The position numbers were made by a program, and so were the translations under genes. Shown piece by piece: positions 8,527 through 17,001 of a stretch of 64,000 nucleotides of DNA. The notes under the pieces were generated by a model. The model had not been told where the DNA came from. It saw only the letters and a list, made by a program, of their open reading frames with translations, and did not search any database. The DNA lies in NCBI RefSeq assembly GCF_002119405.1, contig NZ_MTBG01000005.1, positions 1-64,000 of the forward strand. Reading direction: 5' to 3'. The stretch comes from Pseudoruegeria sp. SK021. Its GTDB lineage: Bacteria > Pseudomonadota > Alphaproteobacteria > Rhodobacterales > Rhodobacteraceae. Numbering within the stretch: position 1 is the first letter of the stretch; each line of letters begins with the position of its first letter.

Positions 8527-9962
8527 GCGGCGTCCAATGCTCGTGTGATCCGTTTGACAATCAGGTAGTCGTTCAGCGCCAGAGCCGAGCAATCGTGGCC
8601 GATGCCGGACTGGCCGATCCCGCCATGGGGCAGGTCGATATCGTATTTAACGCCGTTGATCTGGATCTCGCCATAGCGCAGGATCGCCGCCCAAGCTTCG
8701 GCGCGCTTCAGATTACAGGTCATGATATAGGCGGTCAGCCCACCTTCTTCACAATCATTGGCCATGCGCGCAAGGTCGGAGGTGTCATCAAACGGCACGA
8801 TGCTGACGATGGGGCCAAAGGTTTCCTGCCGATAGACCTGCATATCTTCGGTGACGCCTGCCAGTACCGTTGGCGCAAGGAAGTGCCCTTTCGGTAACCC
8901 CGAGGGCCGCGTGCCGCCGGCAAGGATGCGTGCCCCGGCCTGCACCGCGTCGTCAATCAGGCCCGTTAATCGTGCTAAAGCCCGTCCGTCGATCACCGGA
9001 CCGGTCTGAATATCGGCGGTCTTGTCCCAGCCGACGGTCGCCGCCTTTGCCCGGGCAACCGCTTTTTCGGTGAACGCGTCCAGCACATCACGATGAACAA
9101 AGACCCGGTTGGGAGAGACACAAATCTGCCCGGCATTGCTGAACTTAACCCCGCAGACAATGTCGGCGGCCTGATCGAGGTCGGCATCGGGGAACACAAG
9201 GACCGGCGCGTTGCCGCCCAATTCCATCGAATAGCGTTTGATCGAACTTGCCCCGGTGCGCATGATATGTTGACCGGTCTTGGTGGACCCAATCAGGGTG
9301 ATCATCGCTGGAATCGGCGATGCCGACAGGTGATCAGCCACGTCATAGCCATCGGTGCACAGGATCTGCACCACGCCGCGCGGCAGGCCAATCTGGTGGC
9401 ACAGCGCGCCCACGGCATAGGCCGAAATCGGCGTCTGCTCGGATGGGCGGATGATGATCGGACAGCCGGTCGCCATCGCAGGACCCAGCTTGAACGCAAG
9501 GTTCAGCAACGGAAAGTTCCACGCCAAAAACGCCAGCGCCACGCCAACCGGTTCGTGCACCAGCCGATGACAGTGGGTGCCGGCCCGATCCGCCAGCCCA
9601 ATGTCATGCACCCGGGAGATTTCTTCAGCATAAAACGCCAGCGCGTTCTTCAGACTATCAACATCTTCTTGGGTGCTGGCCCACGGCTTGCCCATCTCGT
9701 AATGAATGCAGTCGCGCAAATGATCCTCATTGGCGATCACCGCATCGCGCAATTTGCCCATCCACATCTGCCGTTCGGCAATCGATGTCCGGGCCCAACT
9801 GGGCGCAGCATCCCGCGCCGCGTCCAGCGACCGCTGCGCGTCGGCAAATCCGGCAGTGGGCACGGTGGCGACATAGTCTTCCGTTGCGGGATTGAACACG
9901 TCAACCGAACCCACCCCATCCGTCAACTCGCCTGCGATGTACATCTTCTTGGAAAAGTTCAT
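8523..9962 (-). CDS. NAD(P)-dependent aldehyde dehydrogenase
   Basis: The 479-residue protein is full length for the ALDH superfamily. N149 (AWNFP), E247 (MELGGN) and the nucleophile C281 (NAGQIC) are present. The cofactor-binding lysine usually found in KPSE is an arginine here (RPSEQTP, R172), a tolerated but uncommon change. The enzyme would oxidise a sugar aldehyde to an acid, for example after a GMC step or on a semialdehyde. It is cytoplasmic, lies 8 bases after the GMC gene and overlaps the dehydratase gene by four bases. Confidence 0.9.
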   Translation of the reverse strand: MNFSKKMYIAGELTDGVGSVDVFNPATEDYVATVPTAGFADAQRSLDAARDAAPSWARTSIAERQMWMGKLRDAVIANEDHLRDCIHYEMGKPWASTQEDVDSLKNALAFYAEEISRVHDIGLADRAGTHCHRLVHEPVGVALAFLAWNFPLLNLAFKLGPAMATGCPIIIRPSEQTPISAYAVGALCHQIGLPRGVVQILCTDGYDVADHLSASPIPAMITLIGSTKTGQHIMRTGASSIKRYSMELGGNAPVLVFPDADLDQAADIVCGVKFSNAGQICVSPNRVFVHRDVLDAFTEKAVARAKAATVGWDKTADIQTGPVIDGRALARLTGLIDDAVQAGARILAGGTRPSGLPKGHFLAPTVLAGVTEDMQVYRQETFGPIVSIVPFDDTSDLARMANDCEEGGLTAYIMTCNLKRAEAWAAILRYGEIQINGVKYDIDLPHGGIGQSGIGHDCSALALNDYLIVKRITRALDAA

Positions 9963-9970
9963 GATATGCC

Positions 9971-11590
9971 TCAGTCGAATAGGGTGGAAATGTTGGTCTT
10001 GATGCTGTCGCCCACGTACAGCGCCAGCGCCTGGATGGTAGAGGTCGGGTTAACCGCACCGGCGGTGACAAATACTGAGCCATCGACAATGAACAGGTTC
10101 TTCACGTCATGGCAGCGCCCCCAGCCATTGACCACCGACGTCTCGGGGTCCGGCCCCATCCGGCAGGTGCCCAGCTGATGCCACCCGGCCCGCCACCATA
10201 CCGCGTCTTCGCCCTTGGCCAGAACCCGGCGCGCCCCTGCCGCAAGCAGCAGTTCGGTTGCGCGGTCGGTGCCGTGGGCCAGCATGGCCCGGGTGTTGTC
10301 GCCCAGCCGATAGCTGACCTTTGGGGCCGGGATCCCATCGCTATCGGTCAGGGTGGGATCGAGGGTGACGCGGTTATGCGCTTCGGGCAGGTCCTCGGCC
10401 ACCACGGTCAGACTGGCAAGATTGGGATAGACCTCATCCATGATTTCGCGGTGCGCCGCCCCCCAAGGGATTGGCCGGTCGATGCCATACCCGCCAAGGG
10501 CATAGGTCATCGGCGTGGTCGAGCGCCCGGAATGCAGCCCGTAGCCGCGCACGAAGCCGCGCCCGGGGTCCGTTTCATAGAACTCTTGGCTCAGGATCGA
10601 ACAGGCCATCGGCCCCTTATGTCCCTCCAGGGGCGCATCAAAGACCCCGGACACCCCGGTCAGCGGATGAAACATCAGGTTCCGCCCCACTTGATCCGAC
10701 CGGTTGGCCAGCCCATCCGGGAAAAGCTGCGACTTGGAATTCAACAGCAATCGGGGTGTGCCGATGCCATTACAGGCCAGCACCACAAGTTCGGCCTTTT
10801 GTTCGTGAAGCTGACCGTCCGGCCCGTAATAGAGAACGCCGGAGGCCAGTCCGGTCGCCGGATCAACCCGAACCTCGCGCACGCGGCACTGGGTGCGCAA
10901 TTCCACCCCGGCAGATTGAAGCATCGGCCAATAGGTAAAATTCGTGCCGCCCTTGGCCCCCGCGGCACAGCCCAAATCACAGGTTCCCGCGTTCACGCAT
11001 TTCGACCGGCCCTCGTGATCGCGGCTGAGGATCGCGGCATCGGACGGCCACCAATGCCATCCCAAGGCGTTGAACCCCGCCGCCAAGGTCTGCCCCAATT
11101 TTCCGATGGGAAGCGGCGGCAATTCGGGCGCATAATCGGGGTAGGCCGGATTTCCGGGCAGCCCAGACACCCCGGTATTGCGGTCATTCTGATCATAAAA
11201 TGGCGCCAACGTCGCGTAATCCACCGGCCAATCCGCAGCCACGCCGTCCAGCGATCTGGTCCGAAAATCCGATGGCTTCATGCGTGGCCAATGGCCCAGA
11301 AAGTTGATCGTCGACCCGCCAACCCCGTTGAAGTTTACCGGAGCGATACAACTGTCGTCGACATTGATCGGATAGTCTTGTTGCAAACCGCGTACATTCG
11401 GATCGCAGGAAAACTCGGCATAGCGGGCCAATTCGTAATCATCCCGGCGACTTGGAAATTGACTGTCGGGCAGATGCGGCCCCTGCTCAAGACACAGGAT
11501 CCGCATCCGGGTTTCCAGCAGCGACCACGCCAAGGCCGCCCCCGAAGCCCCGGCGCCAACAATCAAGACATCGACAGTGTCATCGGTCAT
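9971..11590 (-). CDS. GMC-family FAD oxidoreductase (sugar/alcohol dehydrogenase)
   Basis: The 539-residue protein carries the N-terminal FAD motif GAGASG at 12-17 and the C-terminal GMC signature WHQLGTCRMG at 470-479. The catalytic histidine is followed by VDGSVFVTAGAVNPT, with the conserved asparagine near 514. It resembles the large subunit of gluconate 2-dehydrogenase and related sugar dehydrogenases. The preceding 153-residue gene overlaps it by four bases and looks like the small partner. No signal peptide is visible, and no cytochrome c subunit is encoded nearby, so the electron acceptor is unclear. Confidence 0.88.
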   Translation of the reverse strand: MTDDTVDVLIVGAGASGAALAWSLLETRMRILCLEQGPHLPDSQFPSRRDDYELARYAEFSCDPNVRGLQQDYPINVDDSCIAPVNFNGVGGSTINFLGHWPRMKPSDFRTRSLDGVAADWPVDYATLAPFYDQNDRNTGVSGLPGNPAYPDYAPELPPLPIGKLGQTLAAGFNALGWHWWPSDAAILSRDHEGRSKCVNAGTCDLGCAAGAKGGTNFTYWPMLQSAGVELRTQCRVREVRVDPATGLASGVLYYGPDGQLHEQKAELVVLACNGIGTPRLLLNSKSQLFPDGLANRSDQVGRNLMFHPLTGVSGVFDAPLEGHKGPMACSILSQEFYETDPGRGFVRGYGLHSGRSTTPMTYALGGYGIDRPIPWGAAHREIMDEVYPNLASLTVVAEDLPEAHNRVTLDPTLTDSDGIPAPKVSYRLGDNTRAMLAHGTDRATELLLAAGARRVLAKGEDAVWWRAGWHQLGTCRMGPDPETSVVNGWGRCHDVKNLFIVDGSVFVTAGAVNPTSTIQALALYVGDSIKTNISTLFD

Positions 11591-12048
11591 GAAAGGTCCC
11601 CCGTCATGACGACCGCATCGCGATAGATCCGGCCGCGTGCCCGGACCGGAGCGGTCAAAGCATCCATCAGGGCCGAGGATTCCCGCGGCACGTCATAGCC
11701 TTTCGGATGCACCGGCCAAGATGCCACCCCGACTTTTTCGCGCATGTCGGGGCGGCTATAATAGCCCATATACGTCAGGCGCAGAAGGGTCTGAAACGCC
11801 TCTGGCATCGCCTGTTCCACGGCCCGAAGGGCGTCAGGAGTGGGCGGGCCGTCCAGCGCCTGCAATGCCTGCAGGATCTGCGCCATATGGGCCGCATCGG
11901 CGGGCGCAGCTTGCGCAGTTCGCAGGACAAAGTCTGCGACGCCAAGCGCACCGGCGCTGGGAATATCCCGCGCTGGATTTGCCGGGATCAACAGATCGAG
12001 ACTAAGGTCCAGCACGGCCCGCAAGGATGGCTCTAGGATAAGTGTCAT
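11587..12048 (-). CDS. Gluconate 2-dehydrogenase subunit 3-like protein
   Basis: This 153-residue protein has the features of the small gamma-type subunit that accompanies GMC dehydrogenases: a helical N-terminus with DLLIPAN, then PSAGALGVADF, and a C-terminal MGYYSRPDMREKVG region with a WP..PKGYD motif. Classical subunits carry a Tat signal and are exported with their partner; this one has none, so the complex may be cytoplasmic. The GMC gene begins inside its last codons (ATGA). The family assignment rests on pattern and partner, not on a search. Confidence 0.7.
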   Translation of the reverse strand: MTLILEPSLRAVLDLSLDLLIPANPARDIPSAGALGVADFVLRTAQAAPADAAHMAQILQALQALDGPPTPDALRAVEQAMPEAFQTLLRLTYMGYYSRPDMREKVGVASWPVHPKGYDVPRESSALMDALTAPVRARGRIYRDAVVMTGDLS

Positions 12049-12059
12049 GAACCCGCCCC

Positions 12060-13283
12060 CTAACGCCCGCCGGGCCCATCGCTGCGCGAGACCGCATCAA
12101 TGGCAACCGCAAGCAACAAGATTGCCCCGGAAAACATCAGCTTGTCCGCCGCACTGGCCCCGGACAGATCCAGCCCGTTCCCCAAAGATCCGATCACCAG
12201 CGCCCCGAGGATCGCGTTCCAGACCGAGCCGCGACCGCCAAACAACGACGTGCCCCCGATCACCGCCGCCCCGATGCTTTCCAGCAGCAGTGAGCCCCCG
12301 GCAAATGCGGTGTAGGACACCGATCCATAGCGCGATGCGCCAAAGATCCCGCCGATGGCCGCCAACAATCCGACGATGCCAAATGCCGCCACCCGGATAC
12401 GTTTGACATCCATACCCACCCGGCGGGCGCTTTCGGCATTGCCGCCCACTGCAAAGATCGACCGGCCAAATGGGGTCGACGTGGTGACCCAACCGATCAG
12501 AGCCGTCAGACCGATCAGCAACACGATCAACAACGGGACCGACCGATAGGCGTTCATCGTCAGCACGGCTGAAAAGACCAGGACCGTAAAAAAGCCGATC
12601 TGTCCCCACAACGCTGTCGTTGAGTCCAGTTCAAGCCCCTTGGCCGCACGCTGCGCCCGCCGCCGAAGCGCGGCAAAGGCCAGAAGCCCAACCAACGCAC
12701 AGGCGATCAGAATGCCAAGCAGGTCCGGGATCAGGACACGGGCAATGCCGCGCACGAAGGGATCGCTGATATTCAAGTTTCCGGTGGGCAGGATTTTCTG
12801 CATCACGCCCTGAAAGCCCAGAAGCCCGGCTAATGTGACCACAAAGGACGGAATACCAACATAGGCAATCAACAGCCCTTGCGCCGCCCCCATCACCGTC
12901 CCGACCACCATCACGATCAAACAGGCCAGCCATCCCGGCACGCCCGCCAGCATCAGCACGCCCAGCAAAGCGGCACAGACCCCGGCAGTGGCGGCGGCTG
13001 ACAGGTCAATATCGCCCAGCAGCAAAACCACGGTAATACCCACCGCCAGCGTCGCGATGACCGCGGATTGCATGAAGAGGTTATAAATGTTGCGCGGGCT
13101 AAGGAAAATCAGGCGCAGCCCGTCGGATGTGGGGTCGGTCAGATGCTCCCACAGGGGCATGGCCAGTCCGAAATAGCCCCAGATCGCCGCAAGCGCCAAC
13201 AGCACCGGAACAAAAGCGCCAAACTGGGTCTCGCGCAGGATGCGCAACCGGTTGACCAGTGACAAAGAAGGGTTAGCTGGCAT
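12060..13283 (-). CDS. CUT2 sugar ABC permease (XylH-like)
   Basis: This polytopic membrane protein of 407 residues has around ten hydrophobic segments and the CUT2 permease motif GDIDLSAAATAGV. The later GGTSLFGGRGSVWNAILGALVIG is also typical of XylH/RbsC permeases. Its length is nearer to XylH than to the shorter RbsC. The ATG at 13283 is chosen because an AAGGGG ribosome site precedes it; a longer frame from 13301 would overlap the ATPase gene further. It probably forms a homodimeric channel with the adjacent ATPase and binding protein. Confidence 0.9.
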   Translation of the reverse strand: MPANPSLSLVNRLRILRETQFGAFVPVLLALAAIWGYFGLAMPLWEHLTDPTSDGLRLIFLSPRNIYNLFMQSAVIATLAVGITVVLLLGDIDLSAAATAGVCAALLGVLMLAGVPGWLACLIVMVVGTVMGAAQGLLIAYVGIPSFVVTLAGLLGFQGVMQKILPTGNLNISDPFVRGIARVLIPDLLGILIACALVGLLAFAALRRRAQRAAKGLELDSTTALWGQIGFFTVLVFSAVLTMNAYRSVPLLIVLLIGLTALIGWVTTSTPFGRSIFAVGGNAESARRVGMDVKRIRVAAFGIVGLLAAIGGIFGASRYGSVSYTAFAGGSLLLESIGAAVIGGTSLFGGRGSVWNAILGALVIGSLGNGLDLSGASAADKLMFSGAILLLAVAIDAVSRSDGPGGR

Positions 13284-14091
13284 GGGGTGCCCCTTGGTCA
13301 AGGCCGCGAGTCATCGCCACCACAATTTCGTCGGTTGTCGTGTCAGCCGTCCGCCACGTGGCCACATTGCCACCGTGGCGCAGCACACAGATGCGATCGG
13401 CCACTTCGAAAATGTCGCGCATGTTGTGCGAGATATAAACGACCGCATGGCCGGTATCGCGCAACCGCTTGACCACGTCCAAAACCTGCCGGGTCTGGGC
13501 CACGCCAAGCGCCGCAGTGGGTTCGTCCAACATCACGACAGAGCTTTCAGCCCCGACCGCGCGGGCAATTGCAATCGCCTGCCGTTGTCCGCCCGACAGG
13601 CCGCCGACCCGGGCACGCACCGATTTAAGGGTCTGCACCTGCAACCGCGCAATCGCCTTCTGGGCTTTGACCTCCATCTCTAAATCGTCGATCGGACGCA
13701 GGATGCGGGGAAGAAACCCCCAGCCGGGGCGCACCGGCTCATTTCCCAAGGACAGGTTGGCCGCCACATCAAGGTTCTCGCACAGGGCAAGGTCCTGATA
13801 GACAATCTGAATGCCCAGATCCGTCGCATCATTGGGACTGGTGACCGAGACCGGGCGCTCATCAAGGAAGAAGTCCCCGGTATCGGCCGCAATCGCCCCC
13901 GCCAAAACCTTCATCAAGGTGGATTTCCCGGCGCCGTTGTCACCGACCAGCGCCATGACCTCGCCACGGGCAACTTCGAAATCAACGCCGCGCAAGGCAT
14001 GCACGCCGCCGAAACTTTTATGAATCCCACGCACACGCAAATGGGGTGGCGGGGCTAAAAGCCCCGCCGATTGGTCCGTTACCTGACTCAT
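13273..14091 (-). CDS. CUT2-type sugar ABC ATPase with a single ATP domain
   Basis: This 272-residue ATPase has Walker A (GDNGAGKST) at 50-58, the signature LSGGQRQ and Walker B (VVMLDEPTAALG). CUT2 ATPases such as XylG and RbsA usually have about 500 residues and two domains. Single-domain forms are known, for example the FrcA type of rhizobia. The length here is a complete single domain, not a truncation: the C-terminus ends normally beside the permease. It lies between the XylF-like and XylH-like genes. Confidence 0.9.
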   Translation of the reverse strand: MSQVTDQSAGLLAPPPHLRVRGIHKSFGGVHALRGVDFEVARGEVMALVGDNGAGKSTLMKVLAGAIAADTGDFFLDERPVSVTSPNDATDLGIQIVYQDLALCENLDVAANLSLGNEPVRPGWGFLPRILRPIDDLEMEVKAQKAIARLQVQTLKSVRARVGGLSGGQRQAIAIARAVGAESSVVMLDEPTAALGVAQTRQVLDVVKRLRDTGHAVVYISHNMRDIFEVADRICVLRHGGNVATWRTADTTTDEIVVAMTRGLDQGAPHAS

Positions 14092-14099
14092 CGTTGTGA

Positions 14100-15164
14100 T
14101 TACTGGCAGAAGTCAGTTGCGGCAGCGTCGCCTTGGCAAATCATGTCTTTGGTGATCGACGGATCGTTCTCCACGACATAGGCAACCCCGTCGGCACCGA
14201 CGGCAGAATAGCTGTCAACCGGCACAAAGGCGACATCGGCACCGACGCCGTTCTGCACCACCTCGGTCGCCAGATCGGCCGTGTCCTCACCGGACAGCAA
14301 CCGCACCGTGACCTCGGCCGCCGCCGCCGCCATTTCATGCAGCGGACGCCAGCCACACTGGGTCTGCTTGCCCAGAAGCATCAATTGCTGGGCTTGCACG
14401 GTACAATCCAGCCCCGAGACCGGCACCGTACCCGCCATACCCTGCTCTTCCATGGCCTCAATGGCTGCGCCGGCATTGCCGTCATTGGACGACACCACCC
14501 CTTGCACATCGTTGCCAAGTTGCGTCAGCGCCTGGTCCATCGAACGACGGGCAATGGCGGGATCCCAACCGGGGGTCCAATTCTCGTAGCCCATCTTCCG
14601 CGCGCCAGAATCGAACAGCGGCTGCAGGACCGAGACTTGCCCGGCAGCAATCACCGCTGCATTCGGATCGGTGGGCGATCCTTTCAGCAGAACCAGCGTA
14701 TCGCCCTCTTGGGTGTTGTCGACCACGTGCTGGGCCTGAGCCGCACCGGTGGCGAACATATCGGCCTGCACCCAAAACTTGGTGTTGGGCGAATTGATCA
14801 TCCGGTCATAAGCAATGGTCGGCACGCCCTCTTCGGCGGCGGTGTCGGCGATGATGGCCGAACTTTCGCCGTCGATCGGAATGACCACCAGAACCTTCGC
14901 CCCTTGGGTCAGCGCCTGTTCGGCCTGCCGTTGTTGCACCGATGTGTCATTGTTGGCGTTGAAAACCTCGACCGTTATATCCGGCGCAATCTCGGCCATC
15001 TTAGCGACAAACGCGGCGGCATCTTGTTGTTCCCAACGCGGATTGACGTTTTCCGGCAGCAAAAGCGCCACCATATCGGCAGCAGAGACTGTGGCTGCTG
15101 TGCCCATAAGGGCCGTTGTTGCGACTGAGGTCGCAAGCAGACCTTTCTTAAAGTGAGATAGCAT
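14100..15164 (-). CDS. XylF-like sugar-binding protein
   Basis: This periplasmic receptor belongs to the ribose/xylose-binding group, with 354 residues from the chosen ATG. A signal peptide spans about 1-28 (KKGLL, hydrophobic core, TVSA). The mature part has the family landmarks LLPENVNPRWEQQD and VIPIDGESSAII. The start at 15164 has a GGGAGG ribosome site six bases away, while an upstream frame to 15242 adds an arginine-rich extension without such a site. D-xylose or another aldose is a plausible ligand given the XylF resemblance and oxidative enzymes in the same operon. Confidence 0.9.
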   Translation of the reverse strand: MLSHFKKGLLATSVATTALMGTAATVSAADMVALLLPENVNPRWEQQDAAAFVAKMAEIAPDITVEVFNANNDTSVQQRQAEQALTQGAKVLVVIPIDGESSAIIADTAAEEGVPTIAYDRMINSPNTKFWVQADMFATGAAQAQHVVDNTQEGDTLVLLKGSPTDPNAAVIAAGQVSVLQPLFDSGARKMGYENWTPGWDPAIARRSMDQALTQLGNDVQGVVSSNDGNAGAAIEAMEEQGMAGTVPVSGLDCTVQAQQLMLLGKQTQCGWRPLHEMAAAAAEVTVRLLSGEDTADLATEVVQNGVGADVAFVPVDSYSAVGADGVAYVVENDPSITKDMICQGDAAATDFCQ

Positions 15165-15243
15165 CCTATCCTCCCTGATGATGCTCAGCGCGCCATAGGC
15201 ACGCTGTCGTCTGGTGGTGCAGCCTCTTGCGAGGCGGGTCATT

Positions 15244-15311
15244 GGCGGTCACAGGTTTGGTTGAGCTCTGCCTGTGATCGCCGCCACCGTTTCGGTTACC
15301 AGTCGAAACGG
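15244..15311. terminator. Two hairpins between the GntR gene and the importer operon
   Basis: GGCGGTCACAGG (15244-15255) pairs with CCTGTGATCGCC (15271-15282) with a single wobble. CCGTTTCG (15287-15294) pairs with CGAAACGG (15304-15311). They lie after the GntR stop on the minus strand and before the XylF-like gene, so a transcription stop between the two units is the simplest reading. No long T-run is present. Confidence 0.45.
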
Positions 15312-15336
15312 GGTAATTTCTAAATTCCCGTGAGGT

Positions 15337-16083
15337 TCAGCGCAGATCGAACCCTTGCACGGCTGCGGACAACCGGCGGGTGGTATCGTCAAGATGCGCC
15401 AGCATCTCTCGTTCCGCCGCAACCGGGTCGCGCCGAAGCACCGCCTCCATCACCGCACGGTGAACGGGGATCGAGCTTTCGTTCTCTCGGGGATCCGCAT
15501 TTGTCAGCTTGATCGACGTCAGCAGCGCGGAAAAGATCACCCCTTCCAGATTGAGCAAAAACTCATTGCCCGCCGCGCGCAGAATAGCCCGGTGAAACAG
15601 CGCATCGGCTACGACGAAATCTTCCACCGAAGCCGCCTTTAATTCCATCCGCTGATGGGCTTGCCGGATAGCGTCATGCGCCTCGTCTGACCCGAACTCT
15701 GCAGCCCAACTGGCCGCTTTCGGTTCCATCAAGCGGCGCATATCCATGAGTTGACGCAAAAATCCCGGCGACGGGGTCACCGATTGATGCCACGCCAGCA
15801 CGTCGTCATCCAACAGCATCCAGTGCCGCCGGTTCAGCACCCGCGTACCACTGCCCCGGCGCACCTCGATCAGACCCTTGCCGACCAACAGCTTGATGGC
15901 TTCACGGATCACCGACTTACTGACACTGAATTTCTCGGCCAGTTTGGTCTCATCGTCGATGAGGCTGCCTTCGGCTTGGGTTCCTGAAACGATCCGGCGC
16001 CCCAACTCACGGCAAACCTGCGCCGAAAGCCCGGGCGTCAGTGGTTTCGCTTGTTTGAGGTCATAATAAAGAAGCTCTGTCAT
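15337..16083 (-). CDS. GntR-family regulator with FCD domain
   Basis: The 248-residue protein has an N-terminal winged helix-turn-helix (AQVCRELGRRIVSG, then LAEKFSVSKSVIREAIKLLVGKG, residues 20-75) and a C-terminal all-helical FCD ligand domain with LMEPKAASWAAEF and ADALFHRAIL, where FCD proteins bind metal and sugar acids. A palindrome lies just upstream of its ATG. It stands between the two sugar operons and is transcribed in the same direction. It most likely controls the downstream XylF-GMC operon, itself, or both. Confidence 0.9.
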   Translation of the reverse strand: MTELLYYDLKQAKPLTPGLSAQVCRELGRRIVSGTQAEGSLIDDETKLAEKFSVSKSVIREAIKLLVGKGLIEVRRGSGTRVLNRRHWMLLDDDVLAWHQSVTPSPGFLRQLMDMRRLMEPKAASWAAEFGSDEAHDAIRQAHQRMELKAASVEDFVVADALFHRAILRAAGNEFLLNLEGVIFSALLTSIKLTNADPRENESSIPVHRAVMEAVLRRDPVAAEREMLAHLDDTTRRLSAAVQGFDLR

Positions 16084-16093
16084 GCAGAACTTA

Positions 16094-16108
16094 AAACATC
16101 AGATGTTT
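16094..16108. promoter_or_regulatory. Palindromic operator before the GntR gene
   Basis: AAACATCAGATGTTT is a perfect 15-base palindrome around a central A, 11 bases before the GntR ATG. A further half-site, CAGATGTTT, follows near 16117-16125. Size and position fit a GntR/FCD autoregulatory operator. Binding by this particular protein is inferred. Confidence 0.6.
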
Positions 16109-16254
16109 CGATAGTCCAGATGTTTTTGCATGAACGCAGCCCGAGACACACCAACGGCTCTGACGTCCGCGCAATCGCGTCGATCGTTCAAAGCCAATTC
16201 TGCGCGATGAGCGGTGGGACAGGTTGTCAGGACAGGGACCCGGGGGTCCCCCGC

Positions 16255-17001
16255 CTAGACCACGCCGCCGTCAATGATCAAAGTCTGCCCGGTCACTGTG
16301 CTTGCCGCCGATGAGGACAACCAGACTGCGGCCCCTGCAATGTCTTTTGGGGTGATCAGTTTCGGCACACACTGGAGCGTTTTTGTCTCAGCCTCCCACG
16401 CCTCAGTTGTGGTTTCCGCGACGCGTTCCGTCATAACTCGGCCCGGAGCGATCGCATTGACGGTAATCCCGGCCCCGCCCAGATCGCGGGCCAGACCCCG
16501 GGTCAGGCCGATAATCCCCGCCTTGGCCGTATGATAAGCCGCCAAGTTTCCGGCCAGTTTCATCCAAGCCGAGGACGACATGTTGACGATGGCGGCATGG
16601 TCGTCGCTCAGGTCCATCTCGGGCGCAACCAATTGCGAAACCAGCATCTGATGATCCAGATTGACGGTCAGCATCCAATGCCAGTCTTCGGCGGTGGTCT
16701 GCAGAAACGGAATGCGGCGGTCGACACCGGCGTTGTTGATCAGACAGCGGACTTTCCCGCGGGCGCGCAGGGCAGCCGTCACCGTCGCCCGCAACGCGTC
16801 AGGGTTGGTCAAATCGCAGGGCATCGCGGTGATGTGTTCGGACCGGGCCGCCGTTTGCAACAGCCCGTCTTGATTGATGTCGATTGCACTGACCCGCGCC
16901 CCCTGCGCGGCCAGCGCGACAGCAATGGCCCGGCCAATGCCCGCGCCAGCCCCGGTCACGATGGCGTGGCGGTCTTTGAAATCGTCGTAAATCACGCCCA
17001 T
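16255..17001 (-). CDS. Short-chain dehydrogenase/reductase
   Basis: This 248-residue classical SDR has the cofactor motif TGAGAGIG near the N-terminus, NNAGVD, and the catalytic YHTAK. An acidic residue after the second strand (AIDINQ) favours NAD over NADP. The C-terminus TGQTLIIDGG is also typical. It overlaps the IclR-lactonase gene by ten bases and ends the operon. In this setting it is likely a sugar 1-dehydrogenase giving the lactone hydrolysed by the fused SMP-30 domain, or a dehydrogenase of a keto-deoxy acid. Confidence 0.88.
   Translation of the reverse strand: MGVIYDDFKDRHAIVTGAGAGIGRAIAVALAAQGARVSAIDINQDGLLQTAARSEHITAMPCDLTNPDALRATVTAALRARGKVRCLINNAGVDRRIPFLQTTAEDWHWMLTVNLDHQMLVSQLVAPEMDLSDDHAAIVNMSSSAWMKLAGNLAAYHTAKAGIIGLTRGLARDLGGAGITVNAIAPGRVMTERVAETTTEAWEAETKTLQCVPKLITPKDIAGAAVWLSSSAASTVTGQTLIIDGGVV

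Noticed and set aside
10109-11626. Plus-strand open frame of about 505 codons
   Set aside because: It is antisense to the GMC oxidoreductase gene, whose FAD and C-terminal signature motifs are intact; the frame's product is Arg/Pro/Gly-rich without motifs.
14133-15128. Plus-strand open frame of about 331 codons
   Set aside because: It is antisense to the XylF-like binding-protein gene and has no signal, domain or ribosome site.
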